Source: Cryptomeria japonica
Taxonomy: Eukaryota > Streptophyta > Pinopsida > Cupressales > Cupressaceae
Length of the DNA: 64,000 nucleotides
Assembly: GCF_030272615.1 (NCBI RefSeq)
Contig: NC_081413.1
Coordinates: 185,762,115 to 185,826,114 of the forward strand
Reading direction: 5' to 3'
The first letter of the stretch is position 1, and every line of letters starts with the position of its first letter. Positions 1 through 11,900 of this stretch are shown here, one piece after another. The notes under the pieces are model-generated. The model did no database searches. It saw only the letters and a list, made by a program, of their open reading frames with translations, and had not been told where the DNA came from. The translations under genes were made by a program, and so were the position numbers.

Positions 1-204
1 AATTTAGTATTTCACTCTAAGGCAAAGCACATATCTATCAAGTATAGCATTTTGAAGGAGAAGGTGGAAGAAAATGAAGTTAGTCTAGTTTATGTGAACA
101 CTAAAGAGCATATTGTAGACATTTTCACTAAAAATTTGCCTAAAGAATCATTTGAGTACCTTAGAAATAGATTAGGGGTTTCTGGCCCTCAGATGGGAAA
201 CTAA
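1..204 (+). pseudogene. Copia pol C-terminus (RNase H end), element 0, cut by window edge
   Basis: The first 204 bases read as 67 codons open to a TAA at 202-204. The peptide has the ending typical of Ty1/copia polyproteins: a KHISIKY stretch, then HIVDIFTKNLPK and a final LRNRLGV block. It matches in layout the copia ends in elements A and D of this window. RNase H removes the RNA strand from the cDNA hybrid during reverse transcription. No stop or frameshift is seen in the visible part. The rest of gag-pol lies outside the window, so the state of the whole element is unknown. Confidence 0.85.
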
Positions 205-572
205 TTGATGTTATTTGGCATCAGTCTAGTATGCATTATCAGAGATATTATTCATTCCGGATTGATGTGGGGATGCTACTGCTCAAGGGGAGTAGTTATC
301 CTTGTGTTTCAGTGGTTTTTTATTTTTGCTTTGATATTTATGTCAGATTTATGGCATTGATGTCAAAGGGGGAGAGATATTCATATGAAAAACTTAAGGA
401 GATATATACATTAGGGGGAGAAACTTGCAGAACTTAACCGAGGTATCATCTTCAGGGAGAGTATGGATAAGAAATTCATTTCTATATTCTTGTGTGGGAG
501 ATTTGTTTGGCATTTCTTGGCACTTGGGTGTTTTTCACATCTAGTGTTGCTATCAATGCCAAAGGGGGATAT
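205..572 (+). promoter_or_regulatory. Copia 3' untranslated region with two polypurine-tract motifs (element 0)
   Basis: This is the non-coding end of element 0, between the pol stop and the 3' LTR. It holds two related purine tracts: one at about 361-374 inside a CATTGATGTCAAAGGGGG context, and one at 561-569 directly before the LTR. The second is the likely primer site for plus-strand DNA synthesis. The same pair of motifs recurs in elements A, B and D. Short open frames here look like chance. Confidence 0.65.
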
Positions 573-1799
573 TGTTGGCCATTTGGAGAAATTGATTATA
601 TGTTGCATTGATGTTTTGTCATTGATGTCAACTCTAGTTGTTTTGTCTATTTATCAGTATCCTTCTGGTCCCAGTAAGTTGCTTGGTTTCTGATTAGATC
701 ATGATGATCCAGTATGCTCTGGTATGTTTTGGCTTATGGAATTGTCTTAGATATTCTATTCATGGTACTCAGATTCATGTTGAGTTTGTTGGTTTTGATT
801 TGGTGATCGGATGCTATCTAGTAAGCTTGGTTTGTTGATCTAGTGAGGGTTTCACCAACAAAGCTTTGTTGAATATCTTTGATGTTATGCATAAGTGGTG
901 TTGGTGCGACTTCTAGTAGAGATTCGGGATGCTGATGGTGATCATGCTCGAGACTTGGTTTATTGGGATCATTTCTTTAGTGTGTGTGGACGTAAATTGG
1001 GTCCGATATTATCAAGGTTATGGACTGACTTAATGTAGCCTATTGTTTGGACTTCTCAATGTGTTTCTAGGATGTCTTATGGGTTGGATATTATTTATTT
1101 GGTCTCAGGCCGGCATGTTTTGTAATTATATAATTGGTTTATTATCTGGTGGTTGACCTTATTGTTTTTGGTCAAGGGTTTGTATATATATGATGTCAGA
1201 TCTTATTGTAGATCATATGTCAGGATGAAAAAGATATGTAAGGAGAAAATAATGTAATAATCATTCATGCAAAGGATTTGGTCAATCATTGGTGATCAAG
1301 TTGGGTTTATGTAAGAGGATTTAGTCCTCTGGTATTGAGCTTAACTGGAATTGTATTCAAGCATAGGAGATGCTATCATTGCAGTTCATTCCTTCTTCTA
1401 GATTGTAGTCTAGATTTTTATGTAGTTAGTGAGACTCCTTTTGTAATGAGCAAAGTCCTCTAGGTTGTTGGCCTTACTGCAAGTGTAGGCCCCTCATTTT
1501 TAATCACATAATTATTGTAGAAGTATTATCTGACTGTGGGTAGACTTACCACCGTGGTTTTTTCCTTTACTGGGTTTTCCACGTACAAATCTTGATGTCA
1601 TGTGGATGGTATTTATTATCTAATGGTTACTTGTGCTTAATTGGTATACCTACTATTTTGATAATTGGTTTATGCATTCCAATATTGATCTTTTGGGTTC
1701 CGATATTAAATTTTTAATTTCTTAAGGTTCCAGTAATCTAGTGACAACTGATTCAATCCCCCCTCTCAGTTGTCTTCCAATTATTTGAACCATCTAACA
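573..1799 (+). repeat. 3' LTR of copia element 0
   Basis: The LTR starts TGTTGG right after the purine tract and ends in TAACA, about 1,227 bp. A TATA-like TATATATA lies near 1182-1189. Near the end it has the CCCCCCTCTCAG block seen just before the ends of the other copia LTRs here. The bases after it (AACTT, 1800-1804) are the likely target-site duplication, but the left copy is outside the window. The sequence to the right is Ty3/gypsy RT, which fixes the boundary. Confidence 0.8.
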
Positions 1800-2550
1800 A
1801 ACTTATGTCCATGATGAATGGTTTCTCAGGTTACAACTAAGTGATGGTTAAGTAATCAGAGCAATATAAGACAACATTTACTACACCTTGGGGAACATAT
1901 GTGTATGTAAGAATGCCTTTTGGGCTAACAAATGTAGGAGCAACATTCCAAAGAGAAATGGATATTTCATTTTCTGATATCATAAATTTGTTCCTAGTTG
2001 TTTATCAAGAGGATTTAACAAGTTACTCTAAGAAGGAAGGTGATCATTGTGGCCATCTTGAATTTTTTTTTAACAGAGTTGTTGAATATGGTATATCCTT
2101 AAACCCAAAGAAGTGTGCTTTTGGGGTAACTGTGGGTAAGTTACTGGGCCACATTGTGTCAAAAGATGATGTAAGGCTTGATCTTGAAAGGGTAGTAGCA
2201 ATTGATTAGGTACCTCATCCCAAGATAGAGAAATGTATTCAATCTTTCTTTGGGTAGATAAATTTTTTTAGAAGATTCATCACTAACTTTGCTGAAATTA
2301 GTAGACCTATTTCTAAAATATTGAAAAGGGTGTGAAGTTAGAATGGGGAGGAGAACCAGCTATAACATTCCAAGAAATAAAGCAAGCCAATAAGAATGCT
2401 CCTATCTTTAGAACACTAGATTATAATAAACCCATGCAAATTTTATCATTTGTATCTTTCCATATTGTTGATGTAGTTTTGTTGCAAAAGAACTCAGAGG
2501 GTTTTGAAAAACCCATTGCATTTTTAGTAAATCCTTGCAAGTTGCAGAAC
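1800..2550 (+). pseudogene. Ty3/gypsy RT and start of RNase H (G1, part 1)
   Basis: From 1802 the frame reads MNGFSGYN, then TTFTTPWGTYVYVRMPFGL and NVGATFQREMD, the fingers and palm of a Ty3/gypsy reverse transcriptase. The catalytic YxDD motif has become YQED. Further on come NPKKCAFG and INFFRRFI, the thumb region. In-frame stops occur in the first 60 bases (two TAA at expected Gln codons), at 2207-2209 (TAG, expected Gln) and in FLG-stop-INFF (TAG). One frameshift lies near 2330, after which LEWGGEPAITFQEIK and LVNPCKL begin the RNase H. The frame stops at the A insertion point and resumes at 47422. Confidence 0.85.
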
Positions 2551-3802
2551 TGATATTATTATGAGCATCCAGTTGCTACTAAGAGGGGGGGTGTAAATCA
2601 TTAGTAAAACAACTATGCAATACTTCAAAAATATGTACTGGTAACTACTCAAACAATCTTCATAAGCAGATTTACCAAACCATTCATTCAAGTGTTCATC
2701 AACATGCAAACAAAGTAATGATTTCAAATGCACAAATCAATAATGCATCCACCATATGAACACAAAGATTTTTCATGTGGAAACTCAACTGGGAAAAACC
2801 ACGGTGGGAATTAGCACCCACAAAATATTTGCACTATTTTAGAATGCGCTCGGTTAAGAGCTTACAATATTCCTAGTTAAGAGAAGACCTTGTTAGGAGT
2901 CACCCGGTTAAGGGATTTTTCCTTGGCCTTATTAGGAGCTCTACCCTTTTAGGAGTAACCTTGTTAGAGGATTTCAAACTCAAGCTAATGAGTCACTCAG
3001 TGAAGGGATTTACAATATAAGACCTGTTAGGATCTACCCAGTTAAGGGATTTCAAACTACTATTACTGTAAGGAAACAACATGGAAAATGATTTTATTAC
3101 AACACTTCTTTGCTTGCTAGTACAAATCCTTTTCAAAGCAACTCTGATACACACATGCATACACTTCAATATGGTTCGGCAATACCTTCTTCTCAAACTA
3201 CCAACACTTGAATCTCTTCTCCAACTAGCCCTAAATATACTTTTCAGTTAGGGCAGCTACAAACGTTGATTACATCAACAAGATACATTGAATTTACGTT
3301 ACAAATATTACAGATCATTACAACAAATTTCTAGATAATTTTCGTTGTTGAATGACAATTGCACATCACTTTGATAAGCAATCAAACCCTTGTTCCATTA
3401 TTCTAAGAACTTTGTTATTTCCCAAGAAATTGTATCCTTGTACATGCTCAAACACCATCTTATCATTACACACAAATTCTAACACATCATCACTAAGTTT
3501 TGATCATGATAAGATCCACCGCCAAACCTTAAATCATTACTACTTAAAGATCTCTTACCGATATTCATTATTCTTCACAAAGTTCATATTATTCAATCAC
3601 AACTCGCTCAATACACTGGATTTGCTGATGTGGTTTAGAAAATAGGTGCATGTTCCTGTCTTCAACAATCCTGTAAAATTGCAGTGTCTAACTCTTCACC
3701 AATCATCTGTACCTGTCACTTGATCATCACTTTGATCCTGTTTACCTTATTGTCAATTGGGTCCACTACTAGTTAGGCTATACCGGTAGGTCTAGATGAC
3801 TT

Positions 3803-3807
3803 AGATG
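3803..3807. repeat. Target-site duplication of S1 (left copy), AGATG
   Basis: AGATG at 3803-3807 is repeated exactly at 6199-6203, directly flanking TGTTGG and CCAACA ends of S1. A 5-bp duplication is normal for LTR-element integrases. Confidence 0.9.
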
Positions 3808-6198
3808 TGTTGGACACAAGATATCACCAAGAGGGGGGGTGAATCAGTGGTTGCCACTTTCTACCCTTTTAACACTAAGAATGATTACCGACTAACAATC
3901 TAAAACTAAGTTAGCCTATCGGTAGGATAAAGAGAGATTACATAATACAACCACAAAAAAGGGGCACATCACATAACACTGGTTATACGAGGAAAACCCA
4001 AGATGGGAAAAATGTCAGTGAGAAATGTTGCTAGACCCTACTGCTCCAATCTAGCCTCACAATGAAAATCTAATAACAATTTTTAGGGAACCAACCCTTG
4101 ATTTAGGGTACCGATCCAAGGAGCACCAACTCAATGATCTATAATGAACATAATCAAATACAATAGTAGTAGTCTGGTTATAAGTCAGTATTGCAACCAC
4201 TGAAAATAATATCTCTACCGGTTACCCTCTACTCTTCTTTCTATCGATTTTTAGTCCTCTCCTCTCTTCTTCTCACTTTCTCTCTCTGCTTTCCTTCACC
4301 TTCTCCTTCTTACACACTAGTTCTAACTCTGCTTTTTAGATCTGCTGTCAGACCAAGCTCTTATTGTCGGTTTCTCTATTTGCCAGTTTATCTCTTCTCT
4401 ATTTCCTGCCTACTAGATCTCTTCAAACACACACTCTTCACCACTTCACAATCACCTGCCTCCCTATTGGTTCTATCACTACCGGTTGTCTTCACTAATG
4501 CACTCTTTTAGTTTACCGGTTTCTCTGGCTTTACCAGTTAAACCTCTGTTAAACCCTTTTACTGATTGCCTCACTCTTGCCAGTTGAACTCTTCAACCCG
4601 ATTCTATCTCTTTCAGACTCAGTCTCTTCTCTAATCAATGTTGAGCACTTGACTAAATGATTTGCTTCAATTCTTCACTCTCTCATGTAGCAGCAACACC
4701 ATTCATTGATTTTGACTTGCATATTTATAAACAAGTGTTCCTGACAAAAACCAATTCAAACCTCATGCGGTTAGGGTTTCTTCATCAACCTTGAGGAAAA
4801 CCAAATCCAATCAGATCTGATCTGATACGATCTCCTTGATTGATTATCTATAACTCATCAATCAACACCGCCATTATCGTGCCTTCCAGAACATGCCTTC
4901 TATATTTAGCAATCTGCATTTAATCTATCGATTGATGTCTTGGTCAATCACCAAGAATGGTTTGGTGGTTTCCTTCACCTACTTTGATCTTCTTAATTAG
5001 TTTGTCTTGGATCTCTATTATCTATTTGACCTTGAGCCGCAAAAATCTGCTACACATCCCATGAATCACGCAGTCAACATAAATGTCGACCTGCCACCAT
5101 CTACCTCGCTAACAGACACTTCACCAACACACTATGTTGCCCTGTGCATGCATGTTTTCCACTTCAACTCCACGTGGCATTACTATTAGTATCCATCTTT
5201 TCTAGGTCATCTGTGTCGGTCCAAACAGGATCACTGACCAACCACATAATTGGGTTCATCTATCGGTTCACAAACCCTACCGGTTATACTCTAGCCAGTC
5301 AACCTTCAAATCTACACTTTTCTTCTCTAGCAGTGGAACAACTTAAATCGAACACTAGACATGCCAATGCATAGCATTCCCATCTTCATCAAACATGATC
5401 TCTCCACTTGTCACTTCATCAATTTTACCTGTGAACATACTTACCGACAACCACCTTGATGACACCATGTCATCAATCTTCAATTGTTTCCATCTAAGGC
5501 ATCTGCATACCGGTTGCAGTCTCTACCTGGAGCTTCTCGACCTTGCCTTCTTCATCATCATCCTAGACATTATCTCAACCAGTTTGTCAAAGTGACAAAC
5601 CCATCACTTCTTTACTCTTTCATCTCTGTCCCAGTAGCACATCATGTCTTCACATGTTGATCCAGTGCACATCTCTAATCTCAACCTCAAGAGGCTTCCT
5701 CACCATTAGCAATGGTCATCTAGTCTATGCATCCAATCACCTACCTGTATTAATGTGACTTCCTTACTATTCTACAAAAGTATAATCTTTGTCAGTCATC
5801 TCCTCATTCAGTGATAGAAGCTCTAACCAGTGGGAGTCCTACTGATCAATATTTTGCATACTGGTTGTACTGCATTCCTCCATTTGCTCACCTTGCTTTC
5901 TTAATGGTCACATGCATACCGACTGGCAACATCTCAATGTCAATCTAGCACTTCACTGGTCAGTGCCAACACATCACTTACCAATTGACATGACCAATAC
6001 AACTCACCGGTGACCACCAATCAGTAACTTGTATACTACTTGTTCACCAGGTACTAGCCTCTTCTCACCCAACATCAACTTGTACATCCACTAACTAGTG
6101 ACTCTAACTTGCTTACCGGTTGGCTGCACTATCCACACTACTAGTTTTCATCAATGACAATTATACTGGTTGACATCAATGACAACACAATGCCAACA
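3808..6198 (-). mobile_element. Solo LTR S1 of a copia-type element
   Basis: A 2,391-bp unit with TGTTGG and CCAACA ends, flanked by AGATG. On the - strand it begins TGTTGGCATTGTG and ends with the CACCCCCCTCT block typical of copia LTR ends in this window. There is no internal region, primer site or coding sequence, so it is the product of LTR-LTR recombination. It is rich in ACCGGT and related ACCAGT/ACTGGT hexamers. A 106-residue Ser/Leu/Phe-rich open frame at 4191-4511 looks like CT-rich chance sequence. Confidence 0.85.
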
Positions 6199-6380
6199 AG
6201 ATGACTAGGAAAACATGGTTACCATCAATGACAACACAAATAAAGTCATCAAACAACTTACAACTATATCATCATCATCTAGTCAACAATCTCCATCAAA
6301 TTTACTAGTCATCTTCATCTCATCAACATCTCCATATGCCAACAATCTCCACATCATTATCTTCATCAGTTATACCAAAA

Positions 6381-6702
6381 ATCTCTCCCTTTGGCATTGA
6401 TGGAAACACCAAAATAGCAATACCAAAAGTTCACCAAAAACTCATCATGCAAAACTGGAACTCTAACTGTTATGACTGCTATACTTGATCTTCTTTCTCC
6501 CTTCATCAGTTCTTCTCTTCCTACTCTTCACTATTCTTATCATCATTTACTTTTCTTCGCCCCCTATCAATTTTATTCTCCCCCTTTGACAACAATGCCA
6601 AAGGTACAAAGTGTCAAATTCATCTTCTGCTGCTAGTGTTTTCTTCATCTTTGTTGCTCCCCCTGAGGAGTAGCCCTTTTTTCATCAATCCATACTGAAA
6701 GG
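6381..6702 (-). promoter_or_regulatory. 3' untranslated region and polypurine tracts of copia A
   Basis: Read on the - strand, this stretch carries GTTGTCAAAGGGGGAG (plus 6577-6593) and, next to the LTR, CAATGCCAAAGGGAGAGAT (about 6381-6399). The second is the expected plus-strand primer site of A. Element B cut between the A pol stop (13399) and this stretch. No coding sequence is seen. Confidence 0.65.
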
Positions 6703-7500
6703 TGTTGGAAAATGCACACTCCAATGAGAAATTGTAGGTGATTGAAGGTATTGTCATTCATGTAAACCTTGCAATCATGTGATACCGGTAGGAAAACACA
6801 GGCACCGGCACCGGCAGACTCTACACTGACACACAGAACACCAGCAAATAAAAGGAAGAATACCAACATCCTGGCCGACAACAATTTTGTATTAATATAT
6901 TTTGTAATTAATTGTAAAATATTTTGTAAGCCGACATGGTGAATTTTAATATGACTCATATATGTATGTGATCGTTGTAGATCATTTTAAGAAAAAAGAG
7001 ATAAGATGCGAAGTATGGAAAAGTAATAGTAGACCTAATATGCGAATTATTGGTTAAGGGTTTATGTTGTAGCAGAGCTTAAACCGGTACTGAATCTGGC
7101 ATAGCAGATGCTAATATGAAGCAGTACAAGACATTGGATTAGTATAATCCATTTTTGTAAGTTAGTGTGACTTCTTTTGTAATTGAGCAGTGAGCTCTAG
7201 GCACTTGGCCTTCCTGCATGTGCAGGCCCCTATTGTAAGAGTAATACTCCCTTATTGGCCAGTAAGCAAATATTGTGGGTCACAAATCCCACCAAGGTTT
7301 TTCCCAAACCGGGTTTCCTCTTTAAAATACTATGTTATGGTGTGCTTCTCATGTTGTTGTTATTTTTCTTATTTATTGCATTATTTCTGGTTTACCGGTA
7401 CTCAGTTTTAATATGCTTTTCATGTTTTAAATCAAGTAATTTGATATACCAATTAGATACTGATTCATCCCCCCTCTCAGTATCTTTGGGAATCCTAATA
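6703..7500 (+). repeat. 5' LTR of element B
   Basis: 798 bp, starting TGTTGGAAAATG and ending TAATA where the other copy has TAACA. It is the same length as the 3' copy at 12557-13354. Two GCCGAC hexamers are present (about 6873 and 6931), while the positions of the ACCGAC hexamers in the other copy mostly read ACCGGT, ACCGGC or ACCAAC here. It ends in the CCCCCCTCTCAG block common to the copia LTRs. Confidence 0.9.
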
Positions 7501-7502
7501 AT

Positions 7503-7514
7503 TGGTATCAGAGC
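7503..7514 (+). promoter_or_regulatory. Primer-binding site of element B
   Basis: TGGTATCAGAGC lies two bases after the 5' LTR. This is the standard plant copia site, complementary to the 3' end of initiator methionine tRNA. Confidence 0.9.
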
Positions 7515-7571
7515 CTGGTCCTCTATTTTAAAAAGCCTAATAGCTTGAGGGAGATCTTGTCACTAGTAGAG

Positions 7572-8552
7572 ATGGAAAACTTGAGAAAGCAATTGGAAAC
7601 AACTCTTACAGACTATGATGCAGAAAAAGTGAAGAAAATCAAACTTGAGGATGGTTTGAAGGTTGCTCAAGATATTATTCAAGCACTTCAAGAGAATTTT
7701 ATTATTTCAAGGAACAAGAGGACAGAACTTTGTGAAAAGATGCAGAATGAGAAAAATGAAAAGGAAACTCTTAATGATTTGGTAAACAAGCTAAGACAAG
7801 AAATCAGTACAACAAAGAATGAGATGCATGATATGACTATGAGATTTTGTAAAGAAATTGAAGACAGAAAGAAGAATGAAAAAGACTTGGTTAGAAGACT
7901 AAATGATGCTAGAAATGAAAACACAAGACTCAGTCATGAAAATGATATGTTGAAGACAAATCTAATGCACACACAAAATGATAGAACTGAACTCATGAGA
8001 CAGAAAGGAATCTTGGAGAATGAACTAACTGCTGCAAATCAACACAAGGAGAAATTCAAGAAAAGTTCAGAAGAAATTGGTGACATGCTGAAGAATCAGA
8101 AACCTAATAGTGATACAAATGGCTTTGACTTTGAAGTTGGTGAAAGCTTTGGTACTACAAACAATCATGATCATAGCAAACCGGTAAGACAACCTACTGC
8201 TTACAAATTTAATGGAAAATGTTTTAACTGTAACAAGTATGGTCATAGAGAAAATCAGTGTAGATCTAGAAATCATCAGAATACTAATACACCCACCAGT
8301 CAATGTTCTAAATGCAGCAAAGTTGGTCATAATTCAGAAAATTGTAGAATGAATGTAAGATGTTATATTTGTGGAAGATTTGGACACTTATCTAATCAAT
8401 GCAGAACACATATCAGCATAGGATATGGGAAAGCTATTCAAAAGAACAATGTGACTTGTTATGCCTATAACAAGATTGGACATATTGCAAAATTTTGTAG
8501 AAGTAAGGCATCACCGGCAAATACCAAAGGTCCTAGTTTGAAAGGTAAATAA
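7572..8552 (+). CDS. Gag with long coiled coil and four zinc knuckles (element B)
   Basis: A 326-residue open frame starting 72 bases after the LTR; I use the ATG at 7572 because the open frame upstream has no ATG. Residues 1 to about 180 are Lys/Glu-rich with heptad spacing, a coiled coil. Four CX2CX4HX4C-type knuckles follow: CFNCNKYGHRENQC, CSKCSKVGHNSENC, CYICGRFGHLSNQC and CYAYNKIGHIAKFC. The last has Tyr for its second Cys. Retroelement Gag packages RNA and forms the particle. The usual N-terminal copia Gag capsid region is absent, as it is in element A. No internal stop, so this frame could still be translated. Confidence 0.85.
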   Translation: MENLRKQLETTLTDYDAEKVKKIKLEDGLKVAQDIIQALQENFIISRNKRTELCEKMQNEKNEKETLNDLVNKLRQEISTTKNEMHDMTMRFCKEIEDRKKNEKDLVRRLNDARNENTRLSHENDMLKTNLMHTQNDRTELMRQKGILENELTAANQHKEKFKKSSEEIGDMLKNQKPNSDTNGFDFEVGESFGTTNNHDHSKPVRQPTAYKFNGKCFNCNKYGHRENQCRSRNHQNTNTPTSQCSKCSKVGHNSENCRMNVRCYICGRFGHLSNQCRTHISIGYGKAIQKNNVTCYAYNKIGHIAKFCRSKASPANTKGPSLKGK

Positions 8553-8989
8553 AAGCTTGAAGAGGTAAAGCAAGAATTCTCAAAACAATGGATCACAAAG
8601 TCAGATTAGAATGTTGACAGGAATACCCCTCCACTGGTAGAACAGAGTAACACTCCACCAGCAGGAGACTCTTCATCTAACTAAAGAAAAATCCTTTGGG
8701 GGTTTAGCAACAAAATGAAAAACATGCTATTGTTCCCTCGGTTGATGGTGAGAAGTTGAAATTACTTCTATACCGGTAGATGAGTTAAGTTGTGACTTAA
8801 CCGACGAGCATTGAATGTGATAGTTGGAGAAAATAATATTATAAAGAAAATGTTTTGGCTCCTTTTTCATTCACCGAGCATTCAAATCTTTGAGAGTGTG
8901 AAAATTCCTGAGTGAAGGCATTCTAAGCGAAGAAGTGAAGCAATCCATCAAAGCATTCATCCTTAAGGCAGATTGAGGTATTTATAGCT
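8553..8989 (+). other. Spacer between gag and ORF2 of B, with a TATA-like site
   Basis: 437 bases with no long open frame. TATTATAAAG near 8836-8845 lies about 145 bases before the ORF2 ATG and could serve a separate ORF2 transcript; this is a sequence resemblance only. No trace of protease or integrase motifs is seen, so pol is missing rather than merely mutated here. Confidence 0.4.
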
Positions 8990-11900
8990 ATGGCATCTTC
9001 ATCCACTCCTGAATTTATTGCAAACCCTACTGTTGTTGAAGTTGTTAAGCGCCCTAGACCCGTATTCCAACTGGTTCCCAAAATTTAAAAGAAAGATGAT
9101 AGCATAGGTGCATTCTCTCAAATTCCTAAGGGAGTAGTATATGTTGAAGACCCTAGGATGCATATACATTGTCATATTGAGAAATTAGGTGATGATGAGA
9201 TCAAGAATATGTATAAGACTATGATTTGTGATGAGTCTAGAAATCTCAAGCCAGAACACAAAATAGTGGAAACCCTAGGTTTTACTGAAATTCTTAGTAT
9301 CTCAGATTTTCCCAAGGATATCATAAGGATTGTGCTAAGCAAAGTACATGGTGAATTTTTCTAGTTGGATTCAATCCATAAAATCACAAAAGAAGTGGTA
9401 AAAGCTATAACAAGGTTACCTTCCACTGGTAACAGACCTAACAAAACAAAGAAGGTCTCAAATGACATAGTGATAAACCTAACCGGTGCAACATTTGATA
9501 AAAGGTCTTTAAGGGTAAATGATGTAAAAGACATACATGTCATATTTATCAGTATGATCTTAGGTTATAAGGCTACTCATGCAAATAGGTTGAACTCAGT
9601 TTCTAGCCTATGTATCAAAAGTGCCTATGATATGGTTAATGATAATGCAAGGATAGATGTATGTCAATGGCTCGAAGATGAGTTGATAAACAATCTAGGA
9701 AAGATTAAAAGAGATAAGAAAGGAACAAAACAAGTACCTAGTATTGGTGCAAGAGATTTTGGTTTTGACATTTCGGTAGGAAAACAATTGTTGGATCTAT
9801 TGAATAATATGGGAGAAAATCAAGAGAAAAACCTAAATGAACATTTTCAAGCATTGAAGACTCGAATGAAAACTAGAGTAAGACTGTCACAAGCTATTGT
9901 GGATAAATATCAGAAGGAAATTTGTTTTGTGATCAAGAAAGATGAAATCTAGATGGAGGCAAATGTCCCTAGAACTATCTGAGTAACTGAAATGGGCTAT
10001 GAAACAGATGACAATATCATTGAAACTTATGCAAAATCCCTCCTTGAAGCACCCAATGAACCTACTGAGGAAGTTTTTGGAAATGCTGAAACAATAGAAA
10101 GTGGAATTCAATCAAGGAAAAAGGTTAAAAAAGTTGAAGTAGCCATAAGGAAAGGAACCCGGTAGACTAAAGCAATCAAGGAAGATGTTTTGAGACAAAC
10201 TTGTATATATGAAAGTGAGTTGGAAGCACCTCAACTAGAAACTCATCTTTCACCGGTTGGAACTTCTTCTGAGAGTGATATACCAATAGTATTTAAAAGG
10301 GTAGAAAGGAAAAGAAAACCCACACCGGTACCCGCTCCTACACCAAAAAGAACCAGAGAAAAACAACAGGCAGTAAGGCCCCCAGCAAAGAAAATGACTC
10401 CTAAGAAAAAGAAGGTAAAACAAGATATCGCTCTAATAGACAAACTTCTTAGTGAAATTACAGAGGATGGTAAGCTGAAGAACATCAACAAAATATACAA
10501 TACACTATCAGCTGATGATAAGGAAAGCATAGAGAACAATGTAATTTTACACTTAGATATATACAAGAAATTTTTGATGCAAATTGTTGATGAAATTCCA
10601 AATGATCTGTATAGGAGACTTGAAGCTAGAAGGTTAGCCATCATTGAGCTAGACAAGAAAATTAAGATTGAAAAACTACTTGCAATACATCCAGTCAACT
10701 CAACTGATGAAATTGATAAACTAATCAGTGAAGCAAACCAGACAATATTCTCTACTACTCACCGGCATGTAGCACTGATGGTAGGAAGAGTAAAGGAAGT
10801 CTCTGAGGAAACAACAGATGCATGGGATATATTCTTTGTGGAAAAAGAAAAACAGGAAGAATTACTCTGACCAAAAACTATTAATGTATATCAAAAGGAT
10901 AGAGATAAGGGGAAAGGTAAGGTAGGTGGACCTCCAAGCCTTAAAATAACTGACAATGTTCCCCCACCTCTTTCAGATGCTCCACCGGTAGATACTACTG
11001 ACATTCAACCGACCACAAAGAATATGAAGACTCCACTAGAGGATACAAATCCCGAGTCTGAAATTTTATATAATGTGAATGTAGACACGCAGGAAGTAAA
11101 TGTTGTGGTTGACAGAGAAACCACTGAAGATGAGGAAGATGTGACTACTGAGTCACTGGCTATAGAGTTTAAGAAAAGCATAGAAAAACCTACACATGCA
11201 GAACAACCGACTAAGGATACCACTGAGAAACCGGTAGAAACAACTGAGAAACCATCTGAAGAATCGGCAAAAGAGAGTTCAGAGGTACAAACTGAGACTA
11301 CATCTGAGAAATCAGCAGTTGAAAGCTCAGAGAAACCCTCTAAGATATAGATAGAGAAACCAAAATAGGTACAAGTTGAAGCACAGGTTCAGATAGAGAC
11401 AGTGCCACCAACCCAAACTGAAAAGCAAAAACCTTTATTTGCGGAAATGCAAACACAGACTGACCTACCAGAGGTCGAATCAAGTAAGGTGATTACCACA
11501 ACCGGTAGCATGGCTATTGTAAATATTGTTGGGCAAACATCTAGTACATCTATGGCAGAATTCAGACCTACAAATATAACAAAGGTCTTGTTGGATTCAA
11601 TAAAGAAGATCACAGAATGTAATGCACAAGCCTATAAGGCTATTGATGATACAACTCCAATTCTTAAATTGATAGCACCAAAGTGCATTGTTGATAGTAA
11701 GGATTATTTAAGTCAACTAAACACATTGTCTAAGTTCATCACTGATAACATATTGATTGTTGATCAAATAAATGAGGATACATTTAAGGAAAGAATGATT
11801 AAAGAAAAAGAGAAATTCTTTGAGGAAATTGTGAAGAAGAAAAAGGAGAAAATGGATACCCTATTACCACAACTTGGAGAAATAATATTTGACTTCAAGA

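Larger units (their letters stand above)
2551..6380 (-). repeat. 3' LTR of copia A, interrupted by solo LTR S1
   Basis: Bases 2551-3807 and 6204-6380 together match the 5' LTR at 45996-47421 along its whole length, at roughly 90 percent by eye. The pieces are separated by S1 plus one copy of its target duplication. On the - strand the start reads TTTTGG where the other copy has TGTTGG. A TATA-like TATATTTAG (plus strand about 3231-3239) is conserved in both A LTRs and in solo LTR S2. A run of degenerate TTAGGAG and GTTAAGGGATTT units lies at about 2845-3060. Confidence 0.85.

Noticed and set aside
4191-4511. 106-residue Ser/Leu/Phe-rich open frame with a membrane-like start
   Set aside because: It lies in CT-rich sequence inside solo LTR S1 and matches no domain; composition explains it.
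10243-10698. 151-residue frame on the - strand
   Set aside because: It is the shadow of the Lys/Glu-rich ORF2 of element B.
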